64,000 nucleotides of DNA from a virus, in IMG/VR virus record IMGVR_UViG_3300025929_000012, positions 1 to 64,000 of that record; one strand, given 5' to 3'. The translations under genes and the position numbers were made by a program. The notes under the pieces were generated by a model. It was not told where the DNA came from. It searched no databases and was given only the letters and a program-made list of their open reading frames with translations. Below, one piece after another: positions 21,184-29,397 of this stretch; positions within the stretch are counted from its first letter, which is position 1, and each line of letters starts with the position of its first letter.

Positions 21184-22626
21184 TCACCGGGCATCCCGGC
21201 CGGCCTGCGGGATGACCGCCGCCGCCTCCTCCGCCATCGCCGCCGCGATGTCCGGGAACAGGTGCACGTACACGTCCTCGGTGAACGACGCGCGACGGTG
21301 GCCGAGCATCCCCGAGATGTAACTGGTGTCCTGCCCGGCGGCCTTCCGGTAGCTGGCCGCCCCGTGCCGGAGGTCGTGGAACCGCACGGGGGGAAGGCCG
21401 ATCCGGAACGCCAGCGTCCGGAGCCGCCGGGACGCCCACTGCCCCAGCACGCCCGTGCCGTCCTCATGGGTGAACACCCGCCCGGTGTCGGTCCACGCCG
21501 GCCCCCACGCCAGCCGCTCCGCCGCCTGCACCCTCCGCCACGCCCTCAGCGCCTTCAGCGCCCGCGCCGGGATCGGCACCTCCCGCATTCCCGCCGCCGA
21601 CTTCGGGCCGTCCCCGGCCTCGGTGTCCCGCACGTACAGGACCCCGGCGTCCAGGTCCACCTCCGCCCACGTCAGGCCGACCTCCTCGCCGCGGCGCAGC
21701 CCGACGTAGACCACCAGGCACCACAGGGCGAACAGCCGCTCGCCCTCGACCGCGTCAAGGAACGCCCCGGCCTGGACCGGGGTCCACACCATCACCGGGC
21801 ACGGGCGCAGCGCCGGCGACGCCCACAGGGCTTCCCGCTCCACCGTCGTCAGCCGTTTCCCCTTCGCCTCCTCCGCCTCCGCCTCCCGGCGGGCGAGGGC
21901 CGCGCGGAACGCCGCCACTCGCGGGCCAGTCCAGGCGATTGGCTTCACCTTCACCGCGCGGGGCAGCTCCGCGCCCTGGCACGGGCTGACGATGAACATC
22001 GCTGGTATCGCGGCGTTCATCGCCGCCCGGAACGGGGCGAACATCCTCGCGACCCGGGCGGGGGACAGTGGCCGCGTGTACTTCTTGCGCCGCTCCTCCC
22101 CCTCCGGCAGGACACGGCGGTCATCATCGGCGCGGGCGGCGATCATCCGGCGCAGCATCTCCGACGGCCCGGCGCCGGGGAGGAGCGACTGGCCGATGAG
22201 CATCATCTCCCGCATGACCTCCTCGACGTGCCGGCGGCGGACGTCGGTGACCCGCATGTGGCCGAGGGCCGGAATCCAGTACAGGCGGAACGCCTCGTCG
22301 TCGGTTTCCCGGGTCCGCTTCTTCTGGTTGACCTTGCCCGCCTGGTAGGCCCGCAGGTAGTCGGCGACCTTCAGCGCCCGGTCCGGTGCCCCCGCCCCGC
22401 CGCCGACCCGGGCGAGGACCGCGGCCAGCTCGTCCTCGGCGTCCTTCTTCGTGGGGAACGGCCCGCCGACGGGCTGCCTGCGCTTCTCCCCTGGTGCCTT
22501 GGGTGCCTCGTACCGGTAGTACCAGGACCCGTGGCCCTTCTTCTTCAGGTCCGGGCAGGCGGTGTGCAGCTTCTTCCCGGTTTCCGGGTCGCGGCACCAG
22601 CACTGCCGGTAGACGGTTCCCCTCAT
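21184..22626 (-). CDS. int: Tyrosine-type site-specific integrase
   Basis: The 480-residue product has an N-terminal arm-binding region (WYYRYEAPKAPGEKRRQPVG), a core-binding SAM-like domain and the catalytic domain. Visible active-site elements are the Arg box (VYVGLRRGEEVGLTW, near residue 310), the H-x-x-R box (HDLRHGAASY, near 416), a GH pair (SGMLGHRRASFTEDVYVHLF) and the nucleophile Tyr near 453. It directly adjoins the attP-like site and overlaps the repressor stop, so both are probably co-transcribed. Integrates the phage at the host tRNA-Ser gene. Confidence 0.95.
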   Translation of the reverse strand: MRGTVYRQCWCRDPETGKKLHTACPDLKKKGHGSWYYRYEAPKAPGEKRRQPVGGPFPTKKDAEDELAAVLARVGGGAGAPDRALKVADYLRAYQAGKVNQKKRTRETDDEAFRLYWIPALGHMRVTDVRRRHVEEVMREMMLIGQSLLPGAGPSEMLRRMIAARADDDRRVLPEGEERRKKYTRPLSPARVARMFAPFRAAMNAAIPAMFIVSPCQGAELPRAVKVKPIAWTGPRVAAFRAALARREAEAEEAKGKRLTTVEREALWASPALRPCPVMVWTPVQAGAFLDAVEGERLFALWCLVVYVGLRRGEEVGLTWAEVDLDAGVLYVRDTEAGDGPKSAAGMREVPIPARALKALRAWRRVQAAERLAWGPAWTDTGRVFTHEDGTGVLGQWASRRLRTLAFRIGLPPVRFHDLRHGAASYRKAAGQDTSYISGMLGHRRASFTEDVYVHLFPDIAAAMAEEAAAVIPQAGRDAR

Positions 22627-23171
22627 CGCTTGTCTCCTTCTATGGCGGCGGCGGTCTGGTCGTCTTCCGCGGCGATCTCCCGGAGCCGGGCGGCCCTGTC
22701 GCGGTACCGGGCGGCGGCCATGGCCCGCTCGTCGGGCGCGGTGTCATCGGCGCCTGTCCACCGTGCGACGGCGGCGGCCCACTCGGGGCTGAGCCACCGG
22801 CCGGCGAGGGCGTTGAACCGGTCCCGGTACGCCTGCATGGCGGGGGCGTCGTCGTCGCTGTCGGGCATGACGAGCACGGTCATCAGCTCCGCGCGGTCGA
22901 GTGTCACGGGGCCTGCCTCATACCGGCCGTTGCCGTCGTCGGCGGGCGGGGGAAGGAACAGCGCGATGAGCGGGACGCCGAGCGCCCAGGCGATGGCGCC
23001 GAGCTCGGCGGCGTCGAACTCCCGCCGGGAGTTCTCAGCGTCTGACACGGACTGGCTGGACCAGCCGAGCCGCGCGCCGAGCTCCCGCTGGGTGAGCCCT
23101 GCCGTGCGCCGGTAGAAGGCGGTGTTCGCCCCCACGACCTCGTGGAGGGTTGACGGGGTGTCGTCTGCCAT
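22623..23171 (-). CDS. XRE-family immunity repressor
   Basis: The 182-residue product has an N-terminal HTH_XRE domain (TAFYRRTAGLTQRELGARLG, WSSQSVSDAENSRREFD, LGAIAWALGVPLIALF) and a C-terminal helical part likely for oligomerisation. It is divergent from the excisionase/Cro-like gene, with repeated operators between them, which is the usual lysogeny switch layout. TACTAT 7 nt before the ATG suggests a leaderless message under its own control. Confidence 0.85.
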   Translation of the reverse strand: MADDTPSTLHEVVGANTAFYRRTAGLTQRELGARLGWSSQSVSDAENSRREFDAAELGAIAWALGVPLIALFLPPPADDGNGRYEAGPVTLDRAELMTVLVMPDSDDDAPAMQAYRDRFNALAGRWLSPEWAAAVARWTGADDTAPDERAMAAARYRDRAARLREIAAEDDQTAAAIEGDKR

Positions 23172-23177
23172 GCCAGT

Positions 23178-23309
23178 GATAGTACGGGACGGCTAAGGCC
23201 GGAGCCATAGTATCCGGGGAAAACTAGGGATGGCGCTTGACTATCGGGGACGGTCAGGTAAGTATGGACGGGGACGCACCTGGCTAATGCCGGGGCCATA
23301 CTCACCGGG
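23178..23309 (+). promoter_or_regulatory. Immunity-region divergent promoters and repeated operators
   Basis: A 28-bp element at 23191-23218 recurs at 23282-23309 with 5 mismatches; each core is CCGG(A/G)GCCATA(G/C)T..CCGG. Between them, TTGACT (23238) with TAAGTA about 16 bp downstream forms a rightward promoter. The leftward repressor -10 (TACTAT, 23184-23179) abuts the first element. Confidence 0.7.
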
Positions 23310-23319
23310 ACGGGAAGCG

Positions 23320-23589
23320 ATGCCAGTACCGAAGAACGGAATGTCGATGGAGGAGCTGCTTGACCTCCCCGTGAGCGTCGGCCTCCCGGTGGCGGCCAAG
23401 GCGCTCGGCATCGGCCGGAACAAGGCGTATGAGATGGCCGCCGCTGACGGGGCGCTGACGGCCGACGGGTTCCTGCCGTGCCCTGTCCGCAGGTACAAGC
23501 ACGAGTACCGGGTGACCCGCCCTGACCTGTTCCGGGCGGTCGGCCTGGAGCCGGACCTGGTGCGCCCTGCCGCGAAGCCCGCCGCCTGA
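23320..23589 (+). CDS. Excisionase/Cro-like helix-turn-helix protein
   Basis: The ATG at 23320 follows CGGGAAG and yields 89 residues: DLPVSVGLPVAAKALGIGRN, then KAYEMAAADGALTADGFLP, then YKHEYRVTRPDLFRAVGL. It is a MerR/excisionase-type winged HTH of the actinobacterial kind. As the first gene rightward from the immunity region it could be the recombination directionality factor or a Cro-type regulator. Confidence 0.75.
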   Translation: MPVPKNGMSMEELLDLPVSVGLPVAAKALGIGRNKAYEMAAADGALTADGFLPCPVRRYKHEYRVTRPDLFRAVGLEPDLVRPAAKPAA

Positions 23590-23601
23590 CCTTCCCCGAA
23601 C

Positions 23602-23630
23602 TTGCCCCCCACGTCTTTACCGGGTAAAGT
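23602..23630 (+). promoter_or_regulatory. Operator-promoter copy 2
   Basis: TTGCCC (23602-23607), a 17-bp spacer and TAAAGT (23625-23630), with the palindrome CTTTACCGGGTAAAG at 23615-23629. Identical in design to the copies at 12878 and 35572. It drives the operon starting at 23673. Confidence 0.8.
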
Positions 23631-23639
23631 AAAGGTAGC

Positions 23640-23658
23640 CGGGGGGAACCGCCCCCCG
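23640..23658 (+). promoter_or_regulatory. 5'-leader hairpin after operator-promoter copy 2
   Basis: CGGGGGG and CCCCCCG form a 7-bp stem with loop AACCG. It is placed like the hairpin after copy 1, between promoter and RBS. Confidence 0.5.
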
Positions 23659-23672
23659 CGTGAAAGGCACAC

Positions 23673-23897
23673 ATGAGGATCCACGTCAGCGGCCCGTCAC
23701 TAGGCCCTGTCCATACAACCCTGTGGTCATCCGGCCGCAGGAAGCGCGGCAAGGGCACGGCCGGGCTGTGGGTGTTCACCATCCTCGCCTTGAGCATCTG
23801 GGCGTATGAGACGTCCCCGGTCCTCGGTGCCGGGTCAACGATCATCTTCGCGGCGATCACCGCGTGCAAGGCCCGCAAGGCATGGAAGGCACTGTAA
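23673..23897 (+). CDS. Small membrane protein, first gene of second operator-controlled operon
   Basis: The 74-residue product has a basic N-terminus and two hydrophobic stretches (GLWVFTILALSIWAYETSPV and GAGSTIIFAAITACKARK), so probably two transmembrane helices. RBS GAAAGG precedes the ATG. Early small membrane proteins of phages often act on the host envelope or in exclusion; nothing specific is visible here. Confidence 0.6.
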   Translation: MRIHVSGPSLGPVHTTLWSSGRRKRGKGTAGLWVFTILALSIWAYETSPVLGAGSTIIFAAITACKARKAWKAL

Positions 23898-23902
23898 AAG
23901 CC

Positions 23903-24049
23903 ATGGACCAGAGTGAGTTCGAGGTCACCATCGCGGTGCGCGTCCTCGCGGGCAGCGAGCAGGAGGCCCTGGAGAAGCTCAGCAAGCTAATCCGGGTCTC
24001 CTACCGGTTCAAGTACATCATCGAGGTGCAGGAAGACGGCGGCGAATGA
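23903..24049 (+). CDS. Small hypothetical protein
   Basis: This 48-residue product starts at ATG 23903 and reads MDQSEFEVTIAVRVLAGSEQ followed by a helix. It overlaps the next gene by ATGA. Function unknown. Confidence 0.5.
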   Translation: MDQSEFEVTIAVRVLAGSEQEALEKLSKLIRVSYRFKYIIEVQEDGGE

Positions 24050-24234
24050 CAATCGAGGAGTGCCGCGCGCACATCGGCCGGCGGGTGGCCTACCGTGCTG
24101 GCAGCCGCCTCGCCGAAGAGGGCGTGATCACCAGCGTGGCCACCACGTACGCGTTCATCCGGTATGGCAAGGCCAAGTTCTCCACAGCTACTAAGCCCGA
24201 AGACCTGACTCTCCTGGAGGCAGCTAGTGAATGA
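24046..24234 (+). CDS. Small beta-rich hypothetical protein
   Basis: The 62-residue product (MTIEECRAHIGRRVAYRAGS) looks like a small SH3-like barrel, with strands GVITSVATTYAFIRYG. Tightly coupled to both neighbours. Function unknown. Confidence 0.5.
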   Translation: MTIEECRAHIGRRVAYRAGSRLAEEGVITSVATTYAFIRYGKAKFSTATKPEDLTLLEAASE

Positions 24235-24463
24235 GGCAGGCAAGCGGGGCCGGGAGTACCGGACCACGTTCATCCTGGAAGGCTACCCGCGCACGGTGAA
24301 GGGCCGGCAGATGCGCCGCGTGCTCGTCACTGACCCGCAGGGGCGGCAGTCGGTAGCCGCCGAGGTGCCCGATGAGTTCGCGCTGGACGTCCTCGAAGCC
24401 CTGCGAAAGGGGTACGAGCAGGGCCGGGAAGACCATGAGGAAGCATACAGGGAGCCATCATGA
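24227..24463 (+). CDS. Small hypothetical protein
   Basis: The GTG start at 24227 gives 78 residues with a strand-rich middle (RRVLVTDPQGRQSVAAEVPD) and a helical C-terminus. It overlaps the next ATG. Function unknown. Confidence 0.5.
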   Translation: MNEAGKRGREYRTTFILEGYPRTVKGRQMRRVLVTDPQGRQSVAAEVPDEFALDVLEALRKGYEQGREDHEEAYREPS

Positions 24464-24525
24464 GCGACACCGACGCGTGCTCCCGCTGCGGGGGCGACTG
24501 CCCGTTCAACCCGGGCTGGCCGTGA
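24460..24525 (+). CDS. 21-residue Cys microprotein
   Basis: ATG 24460, overlapping the previous stop, opens a 21-codon frame (MSDTDACSRCGGDCPFNPGWP) with CxxC and a third Cys. Coupling supports translation, but it is short enough to be chance. Confidence 0.35.
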   Translation: MSDTDACSRCGGDCPFNPGWP

Positions 24526-24529
24526 GTGC

Positions 24530-24760
24530 ATGGGATGCGAGAACACCGGCCCGCAACCATGCCCGGCATGCCAGCCGCCCCCGCCCGGGGACCTCTCCGA
24601 AGGTGACTGGGACGACGAGCCTTGCAGCTTCGATGGCGACGACGAGGATTACGCCTACCACTACCACTGCATGAACTGCGGGGTGTGCGGCTGCCCCGGG
24701 TACTGCGACGACACGTCCACCTACAACCTTCGCCCGGCGGAGACGGGAGGGCCACAGTGA
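24530..24760 (+). CDS. Small Cys/His-rich protein
   Basis: The 76-residue product has CENTGPQPCPACQPP at the N-terminus and HCMNCGVCGCPGYC later, separated by an acidic Asp/Glu stretch, consistent with two zinc sites. Function unknown. Confidence 0.5.
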   Translation: MGCENTGPQPCPACQPPPPGDLSEGDWDDEPCSFDGDDEDYAYHYHCMNCGVCGCPGYCDDTSTYNLRPAETGGPQ

Positions 24761-25011
24761 GCATGGTCACCGCCTACGACCGGGAGGTTCCCCCCGGCGC
24801 GTACCTGAAGTCATGCGACCTGGAGTACGCCGGCGGTCACGGGCTGGCGACGTGGACGGCCGACAAGTCGGAGGCCCTGGCGTTCGGCTCTTACCGGGAG
24901 GCGTTCGAGGCGTGGCGGGCTGTCCCGGAGTGCTGCCCGCTGCGCGATGACGGGGAGCCGAACAGGCCGCTGACCGCGTTCACCGTCGAGATCGAGGAAG
25001 GGCCGTCATGA
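24757..25011 (+). CDS. Hypothetical protein
   Basis: GTG 24757 overlaps the previous stop and yields 84 residues (VSMVTAYDREVPPGAYLKSC). Its C-terminal part (NRPLTAFTVEIEEGPS) is strand-rich. Function unknown. Confidence 0.5.
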   Translation: MSMVTAYDREVPPGAYLKSCDLEYAGGHGLATWTADKSEALAFGSYREAFEAWRAVPECCPLRDDGEPNRPLTAFTVEIEEGPS

Positions 25012-25211
25012 GCCATCGATGCCCGGGACCGGGCTGCGGGGCGCAGGTGCCGGATCACCTGCTGATGTGCAAGCCGGACTGGCGCCGCGTACCGATCAAC
25101 CTGCGTGATGACGTGTGGGCGACGTGGCGGAACGGGCGCGGCCGGGGCATGGCCGATCATTCCGCCGCGATGCAGGCGGCCGTCAACTCGCTGAGGACGG
25201 CCTCACGGTGA
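25008..25211 (+). CDS. Small zinc-site protein upstream of the ATPase
   Basis: The 67-residue product has HRCPGPGCGAQVPDHLLMCK (Cys/His cluster) and a helical C-terminus (DHSAAMQAAVNSLRTASR). This module occurs beside replication genes in actinophages. It overlaps the DUF3987-like gene by 4 bases. Confidence 0.55.
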   Translation: MSHRCPGPGCGAQVPDHLLMCKPDWRRVPINLRDDVWATWRNGRGRGMADHSAAMQAAVNSLRTASR

Positions 25212-26518
25212 CCACTGTGACTGGCCTGGTGCCGCCGCTGGCCGCGTTCCTCCGCCCGGAACTGCCGCCCGCTGCCCTCTACGGCCTCCCCGGTGAGATC
25301 GCCACGGTCCTCGGGGAAGCCGCCGGAGCCGATCCCGCCGCGGTGCTGCTGGCGTTCCTGACGCTCCTCGGCAACGCCGCCGGCCCGCAGCCTCATGCCC
25401 GGTTCGGCGGCGCTGAGCATCCCGCCCGCCTGTTCACCGTCCTAGTGGGTGATGCGGCCACCGGGCGGAAGGGCACCGCGCTGTCGGCTGTGGAACCGCT
25501 GCTGGCGGAGGCGGACCCGGACTGGGCGGACAACCGGGTGATGTACGGATTGCAGTCTGGTGAGGCGATGATCGACCAGGTTGCTGATGGCGGCGGGGAC
25601 TGCCGGCTGATGGTGGTGGAAACGGAGTTCGCGCGGCTGGCGGAGACGATGGCCCGCACCGGCACCCTGTCCACTCACCTGCGGAACGCGTGGGATGGCC
25701 GGGTCCTGCAGCGGGCGGGGGCGAGGCAGGCGCAGCGGGCGTCACGCGCCCACGTGAGCGTCCTCGGGATGATCACCCCGGAGGAACTTTTGCGGCATCA
25801 CCGGCGGCTGTCCCAGGCCGGCGGCCTGGAGTCCCGCATCCTGTTCTGCTTCACCGCGCCCCTCCGTGACGTCAGCCCGTTCGCGGCGGCGGCCGACACC
25901 GCTTATCTCGCCGGGCGGGTCCGGCAGGTCCTGGCCGCGTCTCGTGAGACGGTGATGTCCGCGACTGACCCGGTGTCCCGGGTGCTGCTGACCTTGCGGG
26001 GCATCCAGCCCCGCACTGAGCTCCCCGTCTCCGCCGAGGTTGCGGGCGGGTGGCCGGTGACGGTGAAGCCCCGCCTCCCCGCGCACGGCGACGGCCCCCC
26101 CGGGCTGCATTCCCGCGCCGAGGCGCAAGTCATCAGGCTCGCCGCCGCCTATGCCCTCGCTGACATGTCCCCCCGGGTCACCGCCGCCCACGTTGAGGCG
26201 GCCCTGGCCGTCCAGTCGTACTGTGCCCGGTCGGCGGAGGTCGTGTTCGGGGTGCCCGTCGCGCAGCTGCCCCCGCGTGTTGACCCCCGATGCTCGGCGC
26301 GGATCGTCCGCTGCCTCCACGATGCTTACCCGGAGTGGGTGCCCCGGGATGAGATCGGCTCCGGTGTCCTCCACGGCAACGTCCCCGCTACCACCGTTGA
26401 CGCGGCCCTCAAGAGCCTCACCGGGCGCGGGCTCATCGAACGGCAGCAGGTCCCGACCGCGGGCAGGCCCCGCGAGGAGTACCGGCTCACCGCCCCCCAG
26501 CTGACCCTTTTCCCTTAA
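25208..26518 (+). CDS. DUF3987-like ATPase / primase-helicase-type protein
   Basis: The GTG start gives a 436-residue product. The N-terminal ~200 residues carry a modified P-loop-like segment (LVGDAATGRKGTALSAVEPL) and an acidic Walker-B-like strand (CRLMVVETEFARLAETMART). The C-terminal ~80 residues form a winged helix (LKSLTGRGLIERQQVPTAGR). This matches DUF3987-type proteins associated with phage and plasmid primase/replication modules; no primase domain is fused here. Being away from the DnaB operon, it may serve a separate replication or partition role. Confidence 0.65.
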   Translation: MTTVTGLVPPLAAFLRPELPPAALYGLPGEIATVLGEAAGADPAAVLLAFLTLLGNAAGPQPHARFGGAEHPARLFTVLVGDAATGRKGTALSAVEPLLAEADPDWADNRVMYGLQSGEAMIDQVADGGGDCRLMVVETEFARLAETMARTGTLSTHLRNAWDGRVLQRAGARQAQRASRAHVSVLGMITPEELLRHHRRLSQAGGLESRILFCFTAPLRDVSPFAAAADTAYLAGRVRQVLAASRETVMSATDPVSRVLLTLRGIQPRTELPVSAEVAGGWPVTVKPRLPAHGDGPPGLHSRAEAQVIRLAAAYALADMSPRVTAAHVEAALAVQSYCARSAEVVFGVPVAQLPPRVDPRCSARIVRCLHDAYPEWVPRDEIGSGVLHGNVPATTVDAALKSLTGRGLIERQQVPTAGRPREEYRLTAPQLTLFP

Positions 26519-26543
26519 CCCCGTCCCCCCTAGGAGGCCCGTG

Positions 26544-26657
26544 ATGAACATCGGGGAAGAATCCGATCCGGTTGAGGTGCCGCTGCCGCTGCACCCCGGT
26601 CAGGTTCCGGCTGCTGAGCCGGTACCCGCGCCTGCGCCTGAGCTGGTGCCCGCATGA
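26544..26657 (+). CDS. Small Pro-rich acidic peptide
   Basis: The 37-residue frame (MNIGEESDPVEVPLPLHPGQ...) has the strong RBS TAGGAGG and overlaps the next ATG. It is mostly Pro/Ala/Glu and probably unstructured. Function unknown. Confidence 0.45.
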   Translation: MNIGEESDPVEVPLPLHPGQVPAAEPVPAPAPELVPA

Positions 26658-26965
26658 GCGAGAACCCCGCCGGGACTGTCCGCCGCGCCGCGAAGCTAAT
26701 GCGGGAACGGGCCGCGCTGGTGCCGCCGCCGCCGTGGTACTCAGCGGTGCATGACGTGACCACACATGACGGCCTTGACGTGATCGCGTCCTCCGGGCTG
26801 ACCGTGCGCGCCCAATATGTCGCGTCCATGCACCCGGGCGTCGCCCTGGCCGTCGCTGACTGGCTCGATGAGGTGGCGGCCGACCGTCACGCCGCCTTGC
26901 CCGCATGGGTTGAGGCTGCGGCGCTCACCGTCGCCAGCGCCTACCTAGGCGAGGTCCCGGCGTGA
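26654..26965 (+). CDS. Recurrent actinophage hypothetical protein
   Basis: The 103-residue product contains AQYVASMHPGVALAVADWLD, a segment I recognise from many small actinophage proteins of unknown function. The remainder is helical. Coupled to both neighbours by 4-base overlaps. Confidence 0.6.
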   Translation: MSENPAGTVRRAAKLMRERAALVPPPPWYSAVHDVTTHDGLDVIASSGLTVRAQYVASMHPGVALAVADWLDEVAADRHAALPAWVEAAALTVASAYLGEVPA

Positions 26966-27264
26966 GCACCCCGGAGGATCTCGCGCTCACGGCACTGCGC
27001 GCCGCTACTGACCAGCATGCCGCCGGGCTGCGGGACCTCGCGGACGTGACGCCCGGCCTTGCCGAGCTTTCCGGGGCGATGGCACGGATGATCCTGGAGC
27101 AGTGCCCGGATACGGACGGGCGTGCCGTCATCGCTGCCGCGCAGGCAGCGAACGGGGCTATCGCCCTGACCGAACGCGGAGGCGGGGCGCTAGATGCGAT
27201 CGGGGTGGTCAACCTGCTCATGCTCGCCGGGCGATCCATTGCCGAGGACGGAGCGCCATCATGA
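26962..27264 (+). CDS. Hypothetical helical protein
   Basis: The GTG-started 100-residue product is almost all alpha-helical (TALRAATDQHAAGLRDLADV). No motif. Function unknown. Confidence 0.5.
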   Translation: MSTPEDLALTALRAATDQHAAGLRDLADVTPGLAELSGAMARMILEQCPDTDGRAVIAAAQAANGAIALTERGGGALDAIGVVNLLMLAGRSIAEDGAPS

Positions 27265-27863
27265 CGGACGAGGTTACGGGGAAACCCCCCGCCGACCCGC
27301 AGACCCGGCTCGCGCTGCGGTCCTGGCAGGTTGACCGGGCGGCGATGGCTGTCCGGTCGCTGAACGCCCCGCTGGGCAGGCGGCCCAACTGGATCGCGAA
27401 GGCGATGGCTGCCCCGGCCGGGAACTGGCCCCATGACCAGCCGATAACCGCGACGTGCGCGCTGCCGAAGCCACGCCGGAAGAAAGACGACGACGAGGAG
27501 CCGCACGGGCCGGTCCCTGAACCGCAGTGCAGTTGCGGGATCTACGCCACCACTGACCTTGAGGTCATCAACGGCTACCTGTCCCGGACGGCGCCGGTCC
27601 TGGGGATCGTGGAGCTGGGCGGGCGGCTGATCCCCGCTACCCAGGGGTACCGGGCTGCCTGTGCGAGGGTCGCGGTGATCCTCCTCATCGATGAGGCGCT
27701 GACGGAGCCATGGGGGGTGCTGCGGGACCTCGCCGCCGCCTACCGGGTCCCTGCTGTCGTGCCGCATTCAGCGTCAGCCGAGGATTACCGGGAGGTCGCG
27801 GGGCTTCCGACGCTGGCCGGTGAGGCGGAGGCGTGGCTGCGCCAAATGGACGGCATGACCTGA
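27261..27863 (+). CDS. Conserved-looking hypothetical protein
   Basis: The 200-residue product has a charged middle (PRRKKDDDEEPHGP) and a domain beginning CSCGIYATTDLEVINGYLSR and continuing VLGIVELGGRLIPATQGYRA. That domain recurs in actinobacterial phage and chromosomal proteins of unknown function. The operon start context gives no further hint. Confidence 0.6.
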   Translation: MTDEVTGKPPADPQTRLALRSWQVDRAAMAVRSLNAPLGRRPNWIAKAMAAPAGNWPHDQPITATCALPKPRRKKDDDEEPHGPVPEPQCSCGIYATTDLEVINGYLSRTAPVLGIVELGGRLIPATQGYRAACARVAVILLIDEALTEPWGVLRDLAAAYRVPAVVPHSASAEDYREVAGLPTLAGEAEAWLRQMDGMT

Positions 27864-27915
27864 CTGGTCAGCGCTATGTTACTGACAGTGAAGAATCCGG
27901 GACGGGAGGGGATTG

Positions 27916-28122
27916 ATGACCGCCGAAGACAAGCCGGAGCCGTTGAACCGGGCCGCGCTGGACCGGGCCTACGTCGCCGTCTTCAAGGCCATCACGGAGG
28001 GCAGGAACCATGTTGCCGCCGCAGTGCTGCGGGACCTTGCCCCGGAGAACCTGACTGAGCTGGCCGTGATCTGCGGGGACGTCCGGACCATGGCCGAGGC
28101 CGCGCGGGAGGGCCGGAAGTGA
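27916..28122 (+). CDS. Small helical hypothetical protein
   Basis: ATG 27916 has the RBS GGGAGGGG and gives 68 residues (MTAEDKPEPLNRAALDRAYV). Upstream, TATGTT at about 27881 is a possible -10, so a promoter may sit in the short gap after 27863. Function unknown. Confidence 0.5.
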   Translation: MTAEDKPEPLNRAALDRAYVAVFKAITEGRNHVAAAVLRDLAPENLTELAVICGDVRTMAEAAREGRK

Positions 28123-28913
28123 CCGACGTTGAGACGCCGCGACCTGCGCCAGTGGCGGACGCCGACAAGGTGCTCGCGGACCTGGCCGCCTTCTGGGCGA
28201 ACCCGGAGCCAGCGCGGTTCACTGGCGAGGTCCCTGGGCGGATCGCGGGCGGCAAGTGGGACCAGCCGGTGCCCGACGGCACCGCGAACCCGTACTGGGA
28301 GATCATCCGGCAACTCCCCCTCGATGATTCGATGCTGTCATGGAAGGTCCGCCCGGAGCCGGTGACGCACCTGTTCACCGACGGCCCGGCCGGGTACCGG
28401 GAACTGGCGGACCGGTTCGCGCTGTGCGGCACGTTCGCGTGGTCGATCTGCTCCCCTGGTGACATCACCTGGATGAAGGGGATCCTCGGCGGGCGGGGCG
28501 TCGTGGAGCCGGGAGCGGGCAGCGGCTACTGGGCGTGGCAGCTGCGGCAGGCAGGCGTTGACGTCGCCGCCTGCGACCCGAACGAGGCCGGCGAGGGCAA
28601 CTGGTACGCCCGCCGCCGCGAGTGGACGACGGTCCTCCGCGACGACCACGACGCCCCAAAGCGCCACCCGGACAGGGCCCTGTTCCTCTGCTGGCCGTCC
28701 TACAACGAGCCGTGGGCAGCGCAGTCCCTCGCCTGCTACACCGGGGACCTCCTCATCTACGCCGGCGAGGGCGAGGGCGGCTGCACCGCTGACAGCGCGT
28801 TCTTCGAGCTCCGTGACGCCGAGTGGGAGGAGATCGGGGACTCCCCGGCGCACATCAGCTACTGGGGCATCCACTGCAACCTGACCGCCTACAGCCGCAA
28901 GGGCGCGTCGTAA
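28119..28913 (+). CDS. SAM-dependent methyltransferase-like protein
   Basis: The 264-residue product carries a class I methyltransferase motif I (GVVEPGAGSGYWAWQLRQAG), an acidic residue at the next strand end (VDVAACDPNE), and a motif IV-like strand (RALFLCWPSYNEPW). The Cys/Trp-Pro-Ser-Tyr element resembles the catalytic [DNS]PP[YFW]-type loop only loosely, so an amino-methyltransferase acting on DNA or protein is possible but unproven. It is the last gene of the operon, followed by a strong terminator. Confidence 0.65.
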   Translation: MTDVETPRPAPVADADKVLADLAAFWANPEPARFTGEVPGRIAGGKWDQPVPDGTANPYWEIIRQLPLDDSMLSWKVRPEPVTHLFTDGPAGYRELADRFALCGTFAWSICSPGDITWMKGILGGRGVVEPGAGSGYWAWQLRQAGVDVAACDPNEAGEGNWYARRREWTTVLRDDHDAPKRHPDRALFLCWPSYNEPWAAQSLACYTGDLLIYAGEGEGGCTADSAFFELRDAEWEEIGDSPAHISYWGIHCNLTAYSRKGAS

Positions 28914-28922
28914 CGCAAAACA

Positions 28923-28962
28923 GGCCCGCCCTGCTCCCCCGTCAAGGGAAGCAGGGCGGGCC
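28923..28962. terminator. Bidirectional terminator
   Basis: GGCCCGCCCTGCT (28923-28935) pairs perfectly with AGCAGGGCGGGCC (28950-28962). It lies between the convergent plus-strand methyltransferase gene and the minus-strand holin candidate. Confidence 0.8.
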
Positions 28963-28981
28963 GTTGCCGCTAAGTGAGGGT

Positions 28982-29359
28982 TTACGGCCCTGCGCGGGCC
29001 GGGGGAACTGGCGGCGGCGCGGGCGCGACCGGCGTCTGGTGGGCGCGGAGGACGATGGCGAGGACCGCGACGTCGGCGACGTTCACCGCGGACACGGTCG
29101 CTGCCGTGATGTGCGGGACCCCGAACGCGACGAGGCAGACGAGGATCGCGGTTAGACCGCCGGTCAGGATGGGGACGGAGACGGGCCGGGTAGCTGCGGC
29201 GACGATGATGGCCGCGACTCCCGCCGCCGCCGCCTCGAGCGCCCCCGTCTCCCCGGCGGTCAGGGTCAGCCCGAGGGCCAGCCCGATGCCGAGGCCAGCC
29301 TGGCAGAGGCCGGTAACCATCGCCGGCTCATTGCGGATGGTGCGGGTGATCGCGTCCAA
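28982..29359 (-). CDS. Holin candidate / small membrane protein
   Basis: The 125-residue product has three or four hydrophobic helices (VTGLCQAGLGIGLALGLTLT, EAAAAGVAAIIVAAATRPVS, GLTAILVCLVAFG) and a Pro-rich C-terminus. Size and topology fit a phage holin, which makes pores that free endolysin to reach the peptidoglycan. The endolysin lies 0.5 kb away on the same strand. No holin family signature is seen, so this rests on topology and place. Confidence 0.55.
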   Translation of the reverse strand: MDAITRTIRNEPAMVTGLCQAGLGIGLALGLTLTAGETGALEAAAAGVAAIIVAAATRPVSVPILTGGLTAILVCLVAFGVPHITAATVSAVNVADVAVLAIVLRAHQTPVAPAPPPVPPARAGP

Positions 29360-29397
29360 CGGGGCACCCCCTATGACGGTGCACTACAATGACAGTC

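Noticed and set aside
21040-23115. A 691-residue plus-strand frame opposite integrase and repressor
   Set aside because: Antisense shadow; the minus-strand genes have clear catalytic and HTH motifs.
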